A DNA stretch of 64,000 nt from Kroppenstedtia sanguinis (GTDB lineage: Bacteria; Bacillota; Bacilli; Thermoactinomycetales; DSM-45169): NCBI RefSeq assembly GCF_050433445.1, contig NZ_JBNPXF010000007.1, forward strand, positions 81,738-145,737, given 5' to 3'. Under the pieces are notes generated by a model. It made no database searches, was not told the origin of the DNA, and was given only the letters and a program-made list of their open reading frames with translations. Every line of letters starts with the position of its first letter. Position 1 is the first letter of the stretch. Made by a program: the position numbers and the translations under genes. Below are positions 45,836 through 55,339 of the stretch, in pieces.

Positions 45836-46210
45836 TCATTCGGTTTGTGTTAGATGGCGAATCACTTCCGTCCGCAATTCCATCACATCAAAAGGTTTCG
45901 TAAAGTGGGCTCGTGCCCCCAGTTTGGTTGCCTCCTCCACCATATCCAATTCTCCATAGGCGGTCATCATGATCACGATCGCCTCTATTTTTTCTTTTTT
46001 CAGTTGTCGGAGCAGTTCAAGGCCGTCCATTCCCGGCATTTTCATGTCTAACAAAATCAAATCGGGGTCTTCCTTGCGGATGATCTCCAGCGCCAATTTC
46101 CCATTAGCCGCCTGAAAAATGTTTATCCCCTCTCGGGAGAATACCTCCGTCAATAGAATGCGGATACCGTATTGATCATCGACAACCAAAACTTTTTTAT
46201 CCGAAAGCAT
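45836..46210 (-). CDS. spo0F: Sporulation phosphorelay response regulator Spo0F
   Basis: Stand-alone receiver domain, 124 residues, no output domain. Acidic pair VVDDQYG, phospho-acceptor Asp in LILLDMKMPGMDG (about residue 54), MMTAYGE (Thr switch) and the Lys in HFTKPFD. Passes phosphate from sporulation kinases to Spo0B. Located next to pyrG as in Bacillus. ATG after GAGGGGGG. Confidence 0.96.
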   Translation of the reverse strand: MLSDKKVLVVDDQYGIRILLTEVFSREGINIFQAANGKLALEIIRKEDPDLILLDMKMPGMDGLELLRQLKKEKIEAIVIMMTAYGELDMVEEATKLGARAHFTKPFDVMELRTEVIRHLTQTE

Positions 46211-46441
46211 ACTTGTCCCCCCTCGTGAGAACCTCATTTTGGCATGTATGGAAAGCACGATCCCTACTCAACCCAGTGGACTTTTTCAATTTTATGTATA
46301 CTGGTTACCCATTTCCCGGAGCTGACGGGTGCCGGCGAGGAGAAATGTGGATTCTTTTTTATATTCACAACCGGATGTCTCTTTTCCTTCTATTCTTAGC
46401 AGCGATCCGGAAAGGATAAGCCCCGTTCATCCTTTCCCAAC

Positions 46442-46470
46442 AAAAAAACGCGCCTTTTGGCGCGTAAAAA
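46442..46470 (-). terminator. Terminator after pyrG
   Basis: ACGCGCC/GGCGCGT stem with AAAA loop and seven T residues on the minus strand. Confidence 0.9.
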
Positions 46471-46488
46471 AGTGATGGTTCAGCCCAG

Positions 46489-48102
46489 TCAGGCGTGGAC
46501 TTTTTGTCTCGCTTTTAAGGATGCCGCTACAAATTCCCGGAACAGAGGTTGGGGGCGGTCCGGACGGGAGGTGAATTCAGGATGGAACTGACAGCTGACA
46601 AACCAGGGATGATCCTGCAGTTCCACGATCTCTACCAGACGTCCGTCCGGTGAGATCCCGGAGAATACATAGCCCGCTTCCAGCAACTGCTCCCGGTATT
46701 CATTGTTAAATTCATAGCGGTGCCGATGTCGCTCATAGACCAATCCATTCCCGTAAGCCGCTTGGGCTCGAGTACCAGGTTGCAGTTTGCAGGGATATAG
46801 ACCCAGTCGCATCGTTCCCCCCAAATCCTCGATCTCCTTTTGTTCCGGGAGCAAATCGATCAGAGGATAGGGCGTTTCTGGATCGATCTCGGAGCTGTTG
46901 GCCCCCTCTAATCCCAACACATGGCGAGCTCCTTCGATACAGACCACCTGCATGCCTAAGCAGATACCGAACATGGGGATTTGTTGTTCTCGAGCATAAC
47001 GGACGGCTGCAATCTTCCCCTCAATCCCCCGATCGCCGAAACCGCCTGGCACCAGAATGCCATCCGCATCCTTCAATAGCTCGTGGACATTGTCAGAGGT
47101 GACCTCTTCGGAGTTGACCCAAAGAATCTCCACTTCGCTATCATTGGCAAACCCGGCGTGATTCAAAGCTTCAACCACACTCATATAAGCATCCCGCAAA
47201 GCCACATACTTGCCTACCACGGCGATTTTCAAGTGATGGCTCAGATTTTCCACCCGATTGACGAGAGCGATCCAGTCAGTCATATCCGCTTCCTGGCAAT
47301 CCAGCCCCAGATGACGAACCACGATCTGATCCAACCCCTCGGCTTGTACCATCAGAGGGACTTTATACAAAGTATCCGCATCCAGCATCTCAATCACAGC
47401 TTCGCGGTCAATGTCACAAAAGAGTGCGAGCTTCTGCTTCATCTCCTCAGAGAGGGGACGTTCAGCCCGGCAAACGATCACATGGGGTTGGATTCCAATA
47501 CTTCTCAGCTCTTTTACACTGTGTTGCGTCGGTTTGGTCTTCAGTTCGCCGGTGGCGGAAAGCTCGGGAATCAATGTGCAATGGATATACATGACATGCT
47601 CCCGGCCGACCTCACTTTTGATCTGGCGAATCGCCTCCAAAAAAGGAAGGCTCTCAATATCTCCCACGGTCCCGCCGATCTCTGTGATGACCACATCAGG
47701 ATGGGTTTCCCGGGCCGCCCGGAATACCCGGTCCTTAATCTCATTGGTGATATGAGGGATCACCTGCACCGTCCCCCCGAGATAATCCCCGCGCCTTTCT
47801 TTATTAATCACGGCAGAGTAGATTTTTCCGGTGGTCACATTGCTATTTTTGGACAGATTGATGTCGATGAATCGTTCATAGTGGCCCAAATCGAGGTCCG
47901 TTTCCGCTCCATCGTCGGTGACGAAGACCTCTCCGTGTTGATACGGGCTCATGGTTCCCGGGTCCACGTTGATGTATGGATCAAACTTTTGAATCGTTAC
48001 AGTCAATCCACGGTTTTTTAACAACCGTCCCAGTGAGGCAGCGGTAATTCCTTTTCCCAGGGATGATACCACACCGCCGGTTACAAAAATAAATTTCGTC
48101 AT
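46489..48102 (-). CDS. pyrG: CTP synthase
   Basis: Aminates UTP to CTP with glutamine. 537 residues: synthetase domain starting TKFIFVTGGVVSSLGKGITAASLG, and a class I glutamine amidotransferase domain with oxyanion PGGFGDRG, nucleophile Cys in FGICLGMQ, and the His/Glu pair in CQFHPEF. Preceded by a leader with a terminator and a GGG transcription start typical of CTP-controlled attenuation. Confidence 0.98.
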   Translation of the reverse strand: MTKFIFVTGGVVSSLGKGITAASLGRLLKNRGLTVTIQKFDPYINVDPGTMSPYQHGEVFVTDDGAETDLDLGHYERFIDINLSKNSNVTTGKIYSAVINKERRGDYLGGTVQVIPHITNEIKDRVFRAARETHPDVVITEIGGTVGDIESLPFLEAIRQIKSEVGREHVMYIHCTLIPELSATGELKTKPTQHSVKELRSIGIQPHVIVCRAERPLSEEMKQKLALFCDIDREAVIEMLDADTLYKVPLMVQAEGLDQIVVRHLGLDCQEADMTDWIALVNRVENLSHHLKIAVVGKYVALRDAYMSVVEALNHAGFANDSEVEILWVNSEEVTSDNVHELLKDADGILVPGGFGDRGIEGKIAAVRYAREQQIPMFGICLGMQVVCIEGARHVLGLEGANSSEIDPETPYPLIDLLPEQKEIEDLGGTMRLGLYPCKLQPGTRAQAAYGNGLVYERHRHRYEFNNEYREQLLEAGYVFSGISPDGRLVEIVELQDHPWFVSCQFHPEFTSRPDRPQPLFREFVAASLKARQKVHA

Positions 48103-48150
48103 CGATCCGCCCTCCTCCGGTTATCGTTCCCAGTATAACTTCCAGACATT

Positions 48151-48183
48151 AAAAAAAGCGCCTCCCTATAATTAGGGGGCACC
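48151..48183 (-). terminator. pyrG leader attenuator
   Basis: Stem GGTGCCCCCT/AGGGAGGCGC (one bulged A) with AATTAT loop and seven T residues, about 50 bases before the pyrG start. The C-rich 5' arm (CCCCCT) can pair with a run of G residues at the 5' end of the transcript, which would prevent terminator formation. Confidence 0.75.
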
Positions 48184-48246
48184 TTACGCGCAAAAGACTA
48201 CAGTGGCAACGGCTGCCACGACTCATTAGTAAAAAACAAAATTTAG

Positions 48247-48285
48247 CCCATTAGCTACTTTACTGCCGGGATCCTACTTTGTCAA
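48247..48285 (-). promoter_or_regulatory. pyrG promoter with GGGC start
   Basis: -35 TTGACA, 17-base spacer, -10 TAAAGT, seven bases, then GGGCT as the initial transcribed sequence. In B. subtilis pyrG, low CTP makes polymerase stutter at GGGC and add extra G residues, which block the leader terminator. Confidence 0.7.
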
Positions 48286-48302
48286 GATGCCTCTGTTTTC
48301 AC

Positions 48303-48698
48303 TTACGAGGTCTTCTCGTCATCTTCATCAAAGTCCCCGTCCAAATCCTCTTCCCCCTCGGAGTCCTCCTCTTCAAACAGATCCTCTTCCACTTCGTCGA
48401 CATCCTCTTTCACATTCTGGGCGACGGCGGAGTCAGTAGTTTGATCCAAGGGATACCAGCGTTTCAATCCCCACAAGCTTTTCCCAACACAGATAAACCG
48501 GCCGTCAATATTGATTTCCGTATACAGCTGGGCGATCAGCCGCTGGGACTCCTCTTCCGAAAACCCCTTCATCCGGCCAATCTCCTTCATGATTTCCCGA
48601 TATAACAACGGTTCACCCTTTTCATTCAATATATGATAAGCGATGTCGACCATGGCGGTCTCCCGGATACCTTCTTCATTCAACTCTGCCAAGTTCAT
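48303..48698 (-). CDS. rpoE: RNA polymerase delta subunit
   Basis: About 131 residues. The N-terminal 75 form the folded HARE-HTH-like domain (AYHILNEKGEPLLYREIMKEIG, LYTEINIDGRFICVGKSLWGLKRWYP); the C-terminal 50 are almost purely Asp and Glu, as typical of delta, which promotes RNA release and RNA polymerase recycling. The ATG is chosen; an in-frame GTG three codons earlier is possible. Confidence 0.96.
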   Translation of the reverse strand: MNLAELNEEGIRETAMVDIAYHILNEKGEPLLYREIMKEIGRMKGFSEEESQRLIAQLYTEINIDGRFICVGKSLWGLKRWYPLDQTTDSAVAQNVKEDVDEVEEDLFEEEDSEGEEDLDGDFDEDDEKTS

Positions 48699-48762
48699 CC
48701 CCCACACACTTCCTTCCTGTGAAAAGTCTGAGGATCCACTAATTCCTATTTACCGTATGTCT

Positions 48763-48790
48763 ATTTTAACCAAAACCTTAACGAAGTCAA
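48763..48790 (-). promoter_or_regulatory. Putative rpoE promoter
   Basis: -35 TTGACT, 16-base spacer, -10 TAAAAT, about 65 bases before rpoE and after the icmF terminator. Confidence 0.6.
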
Positions 48791-48821
48791 CTGATGGAAC
48801 TGTACTCCCTCCGTAGGATGT

Positions 48822-48845
48822 AAAAAAGCCAGCCCGCCGGCTGGC
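48822..48845 (-). terminator. Terminator after icmF
   Basis: GCCAGCC/GGCTGGC stem followed by six T residues on the minus strand. Confidence 0.9.
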
Positions 48846-48855
48846 AGTTATCATA

Positions 48856-51800
48856 TCACATATTGCGACGGTATTCACCGCCGACTGCAAATAGGGCATC
48901 TGTGATCTGCCCCAGACTGGCATAACGAACGGTATGCATCAGTTCCGCAAACAGATTGCCATTCTCTTGAGCCGTCTGTCTCAGCCGGTGGAGAGCCGTC
49001 TCCGCCGCTTCCCGATGAGTATTTTGAAATTTGCGCAGGTTTTGGATCTGAGCCTGTTTTTCTTCAGGAGCGGCCCGGGTCAGCTCCACTTCCGGTTCGC
49101 TCTCTCCCCCTTCTTTGAGAAAGGTGTTCACCCCGATGATTGGCAGTTCCCCGGAGTGTTTCTTAGTCTCGTAATAGAGGGATTCCTCCTGGATCTTCCC
49201 CCGTTGATACTGAGTTTCCATCGCCCCTAGAACGCCTCCCCGATCGCTAATGCGGTCAAATTCTGCCAATACCGCCTCCTCCACCAAGTCTGTCAACTCT
49301 TCGATGATGAAGGAACCTTGCAGGGGGTTTTCATTCTTGGCGAGACCCAACTCCTTGGTGATGATCATCTGAATCGCCATCGCCCGTCGCACCGATTCCT
49401 CCGTCGGTGTCGTGATGGCTTCGTCATAAGCGTTGGTGTGGAGGGAATTGCACTGGTCATAGATCGCCATCAACGCTTGCAGTGTGGTCCGGATATCGTT
49501 GAAATCGATTTCTTGAGCGTGCAGACTGCGACCCGAGGTTTGAATGTGATATTTTAACTTTTGGCTCCGTTCACTAGCTCCATAAAGCTTTTTCATCACC
49601 ACCGCCCAAATGCGACGGGCCACCCGGCCGATCACAGAGTACTCCGCATCCAGTCCGTTGCTGAAAAAGAAAGAGAGGTTGGGAGCAAACCGATCGATGT
49701 CCATGCCCCGGGAGAGATAATACTCTACATAGGTGAAGGCATTGGCCAGTGTGAAAGCCAGCTGGGAGATCGGATTAGCCCCTGCCTCGGCGATATGGTA
49801 ACCGCTGATGCTGACCGAATAGTAGTTGCGCACCTGGTGGGCAATAAAATATTCCTGGATGTCCCCCATCATCTTCAGCGCAAACTCAGTGGAGAAGATA
49901 CAGGTGTTTTGTCCCTGGTCTTCTTTCAAAATATCCGCCTGTACCGTCCCTCGAACCGAGGATAGGGCTTGGGCCTGAATCGCTGCCTGTTCTTCCGGTT
50001 GGGGTTCTCTCCCCTTCTCTTCCCGTAACTTGTCAATCTGCTGATCGATAGCCGTATTGAGAAACATGGCGAGCAAGATCGGAGCCGGGCCGTTGATCGT
50101 CATAGAGACACTAGTGTTAGGAGCACATAAGTCAAAACCGGCATACAGCTTTTTCATATCCTCCAAAGTGCAGACACTCACCCCGCTCTCGCCAATCTTA
50201 CCATAGATATCCGGCCGTTCATCAGGGTCCCGTCCATAGAGCGTCACCGAATCAAAGGCAGTGGACAGCCGCTTGGCTGGTTCCCCTTCAGAAAGGTAAT
50301 GGAAACGGCGATTGGTCCGTTCCGGGGTCCCTTCACCGGCAAACATCCGCTTGGGATCTTCATCCGCCCGTTTGAAGGGAAACACTCCTGCGGTGAAGGG
50401 GAATCGGCCTGGTACGTTCTCCATCATCCCCCACCGCACCAGCTCCCCCCGGTCCTCATACTTGGGTAGGGATACTTTGGGAATCGGGGTTCCAGACAGG
50501 GTTTCCGTGAACAGGGGGGTACGGATCTCCCGATCCCGGATGGTCACGATATATTCATCCTGCCGATAGGATTCCTTCAGTTTAGGCCATTCTGCGAGGA
50601 ATTGTTTCGTGTCAGGATCTATGCGGGCTTCCACTTCTCTCTGAACCCGGTGCAATTTCTCCACAACGGCTTCATCCGCCTCTTGGTACTCTGTCAGAGT
50701 TTCCAAGGTTCCTTCCAACTGATGGACCCTCCGCGCCAACTGACTCTGCTCTTCTACGTGCTGCCGGTATTTTCGCACGGTATTGGAGATATCCCTCAGG
50801 TAATGACTTCGCTCTGGTGGGATGATGTGACCCTCTCCCTGCTGGTCTACGTCCGTCTCCCCCCTGGACTCCCAATCTAACGACAGCTTCTCCCGCAACC
50901 GATCCATCAGTTCCTGGTAAAACCGGTTGACGCCAGGATCGTTAAACCGGCTCGCCATGGTTCCATAGACGGGGATCTCCTCATCTGGAGCATCAAAGAG
51001 TTCATGGTTGCGCCGATACTGTTTTTTTACGTCCCGCAGAGCGTCTTTGGAGCCTTTGCGATCAAATTTGTTGATCACGACCAGATCCGCATAATCCAAC
51101 ATCTCGATCTTCTCCAACTGAGAAGGCGCCCCGAATTCGGAGGTCATCACATAGACAGACAGGTCACTAACCTCGATCACATCGGCATCTCCCTGACCGA
51201 TCCCGCTGGTCTCCAGGATAATAAGGCCAAAACCAGATCCCTTCAAAACAGCTAGCGCTTCTTGTGTCGCCCCGGAGAGTTCCGATCGATTTTTCCGGGT
51301 GGCCAGACTCCGCATGTATACCCGAGGATGGTGCACGGAATTCATGCGGATCCGGTCTCCCAACAGTCCTCCGCCGGTTTTCTGCTTGGAGGGGTCGATG
51401 GAGAGGACGGCTACCTTTTGCTCAGGAAAGTCCGCCAGAAACCGCCGCACCAGCTCATCGGTTAAAGAACTCTTACCTGCGCCCCCGGTACCGGTAAGCC
51501 CGATCACGGGCACCTGCGGTTCCAGAACCTCTCCTTTTTCTGGAGTGGATGTTTGCTGCACTGAGGTATTTCCAGCGGATTGCTCCACAGCCTGCTCCGC
51601 TAGAGTGATCAGGCGTGCAACCGCCCGATCATCCCCCTGTCTCGCCGCCTCCTGCTCCCAGGATGCTTCTTCCACTGTGGGAAAATCACAGACTTCCAAC
51701 ATATGGTTGATAATCCCCTGCAATCCCATGTTTCGCCCGTCTTCCGGAGAAAACACTTTCACTACGCCGTAGTCTTCCAATTCCCGGATTTCCCGGGGGA

Positions 51801-52113
51801 CGATCACTCCGCCTCCTCCAGCGAACACTCGGATGTGACCGGCTCCTTTTTCCTGGAGTCGATCGATCATATATTTGAAAAATTCCATGTGCCCTCCCTG
51901 ATAGGAGGAGACAGCAATCCCCTGAACATCTTCCTGGATGGCAGCATCGACGATCAGGTCGACAGACCGGTCGTGCCCCAGATGAATCACCTCTACACCG
52001 CTCGCCTGCAATAGCCGGCGGTACAAATTGATCGCAGCATCGTGGCCATCGAAGAGACTGGCCGCCGTCACAAACCGGATGGGATTTCGTGGTTGATACA
52101 CCTTTGTCGACAT
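48856..52113 (-). CDS. icmF: Fused acyl-CoA mutase IcmF (isobutyryl-CoA mutase with G-protein chaperone)
   Basis: 1085 residues in three parts. Residues about 10-145: B12-binding domain with FDGHDAAINLY (lower-ligand His24) and AGGGGVIVPREI. About 200-420: MeaI-type GTPase chaperone with P-loop GLTGTGGAGKSSLTDE and an NKFDRKGSKDAL base-recognition motif. About 510-1085: the mutase TIM barrel (AGEGTPERTNRRFHYLSEG, SVSMTINGPAPILLAMFLN, SVSISGYHIAEAGANPISQLAFTLANA). Such fusions isomerise isobutyryl-CoA and n-butyryl-CoA, or related short branched acyl-CoAs, and repair their own cofactor. It follows the regulator gene by one base, in the acyl-CoA operon. Confidence 0.95.
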   Translation of the reverse strand: MSTKVYQPRNPIRFVTAASLFDGHDAAINLYRRLLQASGVEVIHLGHDRSVDLIVDAAIQEDVQGIAVSSYQGGHMEFFKYMIDRLQEKGAGHIRVFAGGGGVIVPREIRELEDYGVVKVFSPEDGRNMGLQGIINHMLEVCDFPTVEEASWEQEAARQGDDRAVARLITLAEQAVEQSAGNTSVQQTSTPEKGEVLEPQVPVIGLTGTGGAGKSSLTDELVRRFLADFPEQKVAVLSIDPSKQKTGGGLLGDRIRMNSVHHPRVYMRSLATRKNRSELSGATQEALAVLKGSGFGLIILETSGIGQGDADVIEVSDLSVYVMTSEFGAPSQLEKIEMLDYADLVVINKFDRKGSKDALRDVKKQYRRNHELFDAPDEEIPVYGTMASRFNDPGVNRFYQELMDRLREKLSLDWESRGETDVDQQGEGHIIPPERSHYLRDISNTVRKYRQHVEEQSQLARRVHQLEGTLETLTEYQEADEAVVEKLHRVQREVEARIDPDTKQFLAEWPKLKESYRQDEYIVTIRDREIRTPLFTETLSGTPIPKVSLPKYEDRGELVRWGMMENVPGRFPFTAGVFPFKRADEDPKRMFAGEGTPERTNRRFHYLSEGEPAKRLSTAFDSVTLYGRDPDERPDIYGKIGESGVSVCTLEDMKKLYAGFDLCAPNTSVSMTINGPAPILLAMFLNTAIDQQIDKLREEKGREPQPEEQAAIQAQALSSVRGTVQADILKEDQGQNTCIFSTEFALKMMGDIQEYFIAHQVRNYYSVSISGYHIAEAGANPISQLAFTLANAFTYVEYYLSRGMDIDRFAPNLSFFFSNGLDAEYSVIGRVARRIWAVVMKKLYGASERSQKLKYHIQTSGRSLHAQEIDFNDIRTTLQALMAIYDQCNSLHTNAYDEAITTPTEESVRRAMAIQMIITKELGLAKNENPLQGSFIIEELTDLVEEAVLAEFDRISDRGGVLGAMETQYQRGKIQEESLYYETKKHSGELPIIGVNTFLKEGGESEPEVELTRAAPEEKQAQIQNLRKFQNTHREAAETALHRLRQTAQENGNLFAELMHTVRYASLGQITDALFAVGGEYRRNM

Positions 52114-52114
52114 G

Positions 52115-52759
52115 TCACTTCCCCCCCGTATTTGGGTTGATACATTGGTTAAGCAACAGGGCCGTCTGGTGGCGGGTGTACTCTTCCAAGGTGTAAAGCT
52201 TCTTTAAGGACCACCTGCGAAATGTCCACATTTCGCCCAAAACCATGATGTTGTGGGCCATTAGCTTCACCACCGAGGAATCCAAAGTCAAGGTTTTGTC
52301 CCGGATGCCCTTTTGCAAAACCTCTTCAAACAAGGATGTGATCTCTTCCTCTTTTTTTAAGACGTAGGACATGGCCTCTCCCGGCAATGATTTGGTCTCC
52401 TGGTAAATGAGAAGGACATCATCGCTCATTTCGTCCATCACGCGAAAATGTTGGGCGATGGCCTCCATGAGCCCTTCCCGGCCGGTTCCCGCTTCCGCAA
52501 GGGCGGATTTCAGCCGGGATTCCAATTCGGTATGGATATAGTCACATACCAGGTATAGAACATCCTCTTTACTCTGAATATATTCATACATCGTGCCAAT
52601 CGAGAGCCCGCACTCCCGGGCGATTTCGCGGGTAGTGGTTTTGTGAAACCCTTTTCTGACGAAAAGATCACAGGCCCCCCGGATCATCTGTTGCCGACGT
52701 TTTTCCACCAGTTGACGGTTTTTGACTACAGAAGGAATCCTCTTCGGGTCCCGGCTCAT
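52115..52759 (-). CDS. TetR/AcrR family regulator, FadR-like
   Basis: 214 residues. N-terminal HTH (GACDLFVRKGFHKTTTREIARECGLSIGTMYEYIQSKEDVLYLV) followed by an all-helical ligand-binding domain. Placed directly before icmF and after the acyl-CoA dehydrogenases, it is probably a repressor relieved by acyl-CoA, as with B. subtilis FadR. A FadR-like palindrome lies near 63.27 kb in front of fadF. AAGGAGG site with the ATG; ten extra upstream codons are rejected. Confidence 0.88.
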   Translation of the reverse strand: MSRDPKRIPSVVKNRQLVEKRRQQMIRGACDLFVRKGFHKTTTREIARECGLSIGTMYEYIQSKEDVLYLVCDYIHTELESRLKSALAEAGTGREGLMEAIAQHFRVMDEMSDDVLLIYQETKSLPGEAMSYVLKKEEEITSLFEEVLQKGIRDKTLTLDSSVVKLMAHNIMVLGEMWTFRRWSLKKLYTLEEYTRHQTALLLNQCINPNTGGK

Positions 52760-52860
52760 ATTTCGCCTCCTTCCGACCACCCCGAGCAAGCGGCAGTCCA
52801 GCTATTTTCCAACCTTCTGGCGGAGATGTGCATCGGCTTCCCATCTTCCTGGAAAGCAGG

Positions 52861-54003
52861 TCATTCTTTCAGCAAATGATTGGCGATGACCACCCGTTGA
52901 ATTTCATTGGTCCCTTCGTAGATCTGAGTGATTTTGGCATCTCTCATGAAGCGCTCCACCGGATATTCTCGGGTATAACCGTAACCACCGAAGACCTGAA
53001 CTGCTTCCGTGGTCACCTGCATCGCCGCATCACCGGCATACAATTTGGCCATGGCTGAAGCTTTTCCATAGGGAAGCCCCTGACTTTCCAACCAAGCCGC
53101 CTGATAAGTCAGAAGCCGGGCCGCTTCGATCTGGGTGGCCATATCCGCCAGCTTGAACTGAATCCCTTGCAATTTTCCGATGGGCTTGCCAAACTGTTTG
53201 CGTTCCTTGGCATAAGCGGTGGCGGCATCCAACGCTCCCTGGGCGATTCCCACAGCTTGCGCGGCAATGCCGTTACGACCCCCGTCCAGAGTCATCATGG
53301 CGATCTTAAAGCCCTGCCCTTCTTCTCCGAGGCGATTCTCCACCGGAATGCGGCAGTCTTCAAAGATGATCTCTGTGGTGGGAGAGGAACGGATCCCCAG
53401 TTTCTGCTCCTTCTTGCCGATGGAAAAGCCAGGAGCCCCCTTTTCCACGATAAAGGCGGTAACCCCATGATGTTTCTTCTCCGGTTCGGTTACGGCAAAG
53501 ACTATATAGATCTCCGCTTCTCCGCCGTTGGTGATAAAGATCTTATTGCCGTTGAGAATATAAGCATCCCCGTCCCGCACCGCTGTCGTCCGCATCCCCG
53601 CCGCATCCGATCCCGAACCCGGTTCAGTGAGGCCGTATGCGCCCAACTGAGTTCCTTCCGCCAGTGGGCGCAGAAAACGCTCTTTCTGTTCGGGGTTGCC
53701 AAATTTGTAAATCGGCCAGCTGGCCAGAGACAGATGGGCTGACAAGGTCACCCCGGTGGAGGCACACACTCGGGATAGTTCCTCCACAGCGATCACATAA
53801 CTGAGAAAATCGGAATCCACGCCCCCCACTTCTTCCGGCCACGGAATCCCCGTCATTCCCAACTGGCCCATCTGATCGAAGATCGAACGATCAAAGCGTT
53901 CCTGCTCATCCCGTTCCGATGCGGTAGGAGCCACTTCTTTCTCTGCAAATTCCCGGACCATCTTCCGCATCATTTCATGTTCCTCATTCAAGCGGAACTG
54001 CAT
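52861..54003 (-). CDS. Acyl-CoA dehydrogenase (first copy)
   Basis: 380 residues, FAD-dependent. N-terminal helical domain (NEEHEMMRKMVREFAEKEVAPTA), the AYGLTEPGSGSDAAGMRTTAV substrate/FAD loop, and the C-terminal IYEGTNEIQRVVIANHLL containing the catalytic Glu in short-chain enzymes. Closely similar in layout to the next gene, from which it is separated by 166 bases holding a GGGGTTTTCCG hairpin. Electrons are expected to pass through ETF to FadF. The ATG nine bases after GGGAGG is chosen. Confidence 0.93.
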   Translation of the reverse strand: MQFRLNEEHEMMRKMVREFAEKEVAPTASERDEQERFDRSIFDQMGQLGMTGIPWPEEVGGVDSDFLSYVIAVEELSRVCASTGVTLSAHLSLASWPIYKFGNPEQKERFLRPLAEGTQLGAYGLTEPGSGSDAAGMRTTAVRDGDAYILNGNKIFITNGGEAEIYIVFAVTEPEKKHHGVTAFIVEKGAPGFSIGKKEQKLGIRSSPTTEIIFEDCRIPVENRLGEEGQGFKIAMMTLDGGRNGIAAQAVGIAQGALDAATAYAKERKQFGKPIGKLQGIQFKLADMATQIEAARLLTYQAAWLESQGLPYGKASAMAKLYAGDAAMQVTTEAVQVFGGYGYTREYPVERFMRDAKITQIYEGTNEIQRVVIANHLLKE

Positions 54004-54169
54004 AAAGGTCATCCTCCCTTTTTCTCTGTGAATGATTTTTGGATGAAATGGATGATAGCGGTCTACAGAATGGAAATTTTGAAAACAGCACAGTCGTAGG
54101 AGAGTGGGGTTTTCCGCAAAAGTTCTCGGAAAATCCCCTCCGATCCTTATTCATCGCAATAAAAAAGTA

Positions 54170-55312
54170 TCAGTCCTTCAGCAACTCCCCGCCAACCACG
54201 AGCCGCTGAATTTCATTGGTTCCTTCATAGATCTGAGTAATCTTGGCATCCCGGAACAATCGTTCCACGGGATACTCCCGACTGTAGCCATACCCACCGA
54301 ATATCTGAACCGCTTCGATGGCCGCCTTCATCGCAGTATCCGAGGCAAATCGCTTGGCCATGGAAGACTCTTTTCGACAGGGACGGCCTTCCTGATACAG
54401 AGTAGCCGCCTGGTGAATCAGGAGGCGGGAGGCCTCCACTTCGGTGGCGATCTCCGCCAGCTTAAACTGGATCCCCTGCAACTTCCCGATCGGTTTTCCG
54501 AACTGATGGCGCTCCTTCGCATAAGCGGTCGCCGCTTCCAGAGCCGATGTTGCAATCCCCAAAGCTTGTGCACCGATGCCAATCCGGCCACCTGACAGAT
54601 TGGACAGAGCGATCTCATAGCCCTGCCCCTCACGACCCAGGCGGTTTTCTACCGGAACTTCCGCCGACTCCAAGATCAGTTCACAGGTGTTGGAACCACC
54701 CAACCCCATCTTTTTCTCTTTTTTGCCGACCCTCAATCCAGGAGTCCCCTTTTCCAGAATAAAGGCGGAGATTCCTTTGGAGCCTTGATCCCGATCAGTG
54801 ACGGCAAAGGTGACATAGGTATTGGCAGCCCCGGCGTTGGTAATGAAAGTCTTGCTCCCATCCAGGATGTACCGGTCTCCTTTTCTCACCGCCCGGGTCC
54901 GAATGGCGGAGGCATCAGAGCCTGCATGGGGCTCCGTCAAAGCGAAGGCACCCAGATACTCCCCTCGAGTCAGCCGGGGTACATACTTTTGCTTCTGCTC
55001 CTCTGTTCCATAACGAAGGATGGGGAAGGTCCCTACAGAGGTGTGAACCGCCAGGATCACCCCTACAGCCGCACTCACTTTAGAGATTTCTTCCAGAGCG
55101 AGAACGTAGCTGACAAAGTCAGCCCCTGCCCCTCCCCATTTTTCCGGAACCGGGATGCCCATCAACCCCAGTTCCCCCATCTTCTGAACCAATTCCCCTG
55201 GGAACTGGTCTTGGCCGTCCATCGAAGGAATACAGGGGGGGATCTCAGTACGGGCGAAATCCCGTACCATTTTTCGCATCATTTCCTGTTCCTCCGTAAA
55301 CCGAAGATCCAT
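54170..55312 (-). CDS. Acyl-CoA dehydrogenase (second copy)
   Basis: 380 residues with the same domains as its neighbour: FTEEQEMMRKMVRDFARTEIPP, GAFALTEPHAGSDASAIRTRAV, and IYEGTNEIQRLVVGGELL with the catalytic Glu. It probably differs in chain-length or branching preference; this cannot be read from sequence by eye. AGGAGG seven bases before the ATG, 27 bases after hbd. Confidence 0.94.
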   Translation of the reverse strand: MDLRFTEEQEMMRKMVRDFARTEIPPCIPSMDGQDQFPGELVQKMGELGLMGIPVPEKWGGAGADFVSYVLALEEISKVSAAVGVILAVHTSVGTFPILRYGTEEQKQKYVPRLTRGEYLGAFALTEPHAGSDASAIRTRAVRKGDRYILDGSKTFITNAGAANTYVTFAVTDRDQGSKGISAFILEKGTPGLRVGKKEKKMGLGGSNTCELILESAEVPVENRLGREGQGYEIALSNLSGGRIGIGAQALGIATSALEAATAYAKERHQFGKPIGKLQGIQFKLAEIATEVEASRLLIHQAATLYQEGRPCRKESSMAKRFASDTAMKAAIEAVQIFGGYGYSREYPVERLFRDAKITQIYEGTNEIQRLVVGGELLKD

Positions 55313-55339
55313 GATTCAACCTCCTACAACCTCTGGGGG

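Noticed and set aside
54105..54141. Hairpin GGGGTTTTCCG/CGGAAAATCCCC between the two acyl-CoA dehydrogenase genes, considered as a terminator
   Set aside because: No T-run on the minus strand; it may be a diverged family D hairpin or a processing signal, so no firm call.
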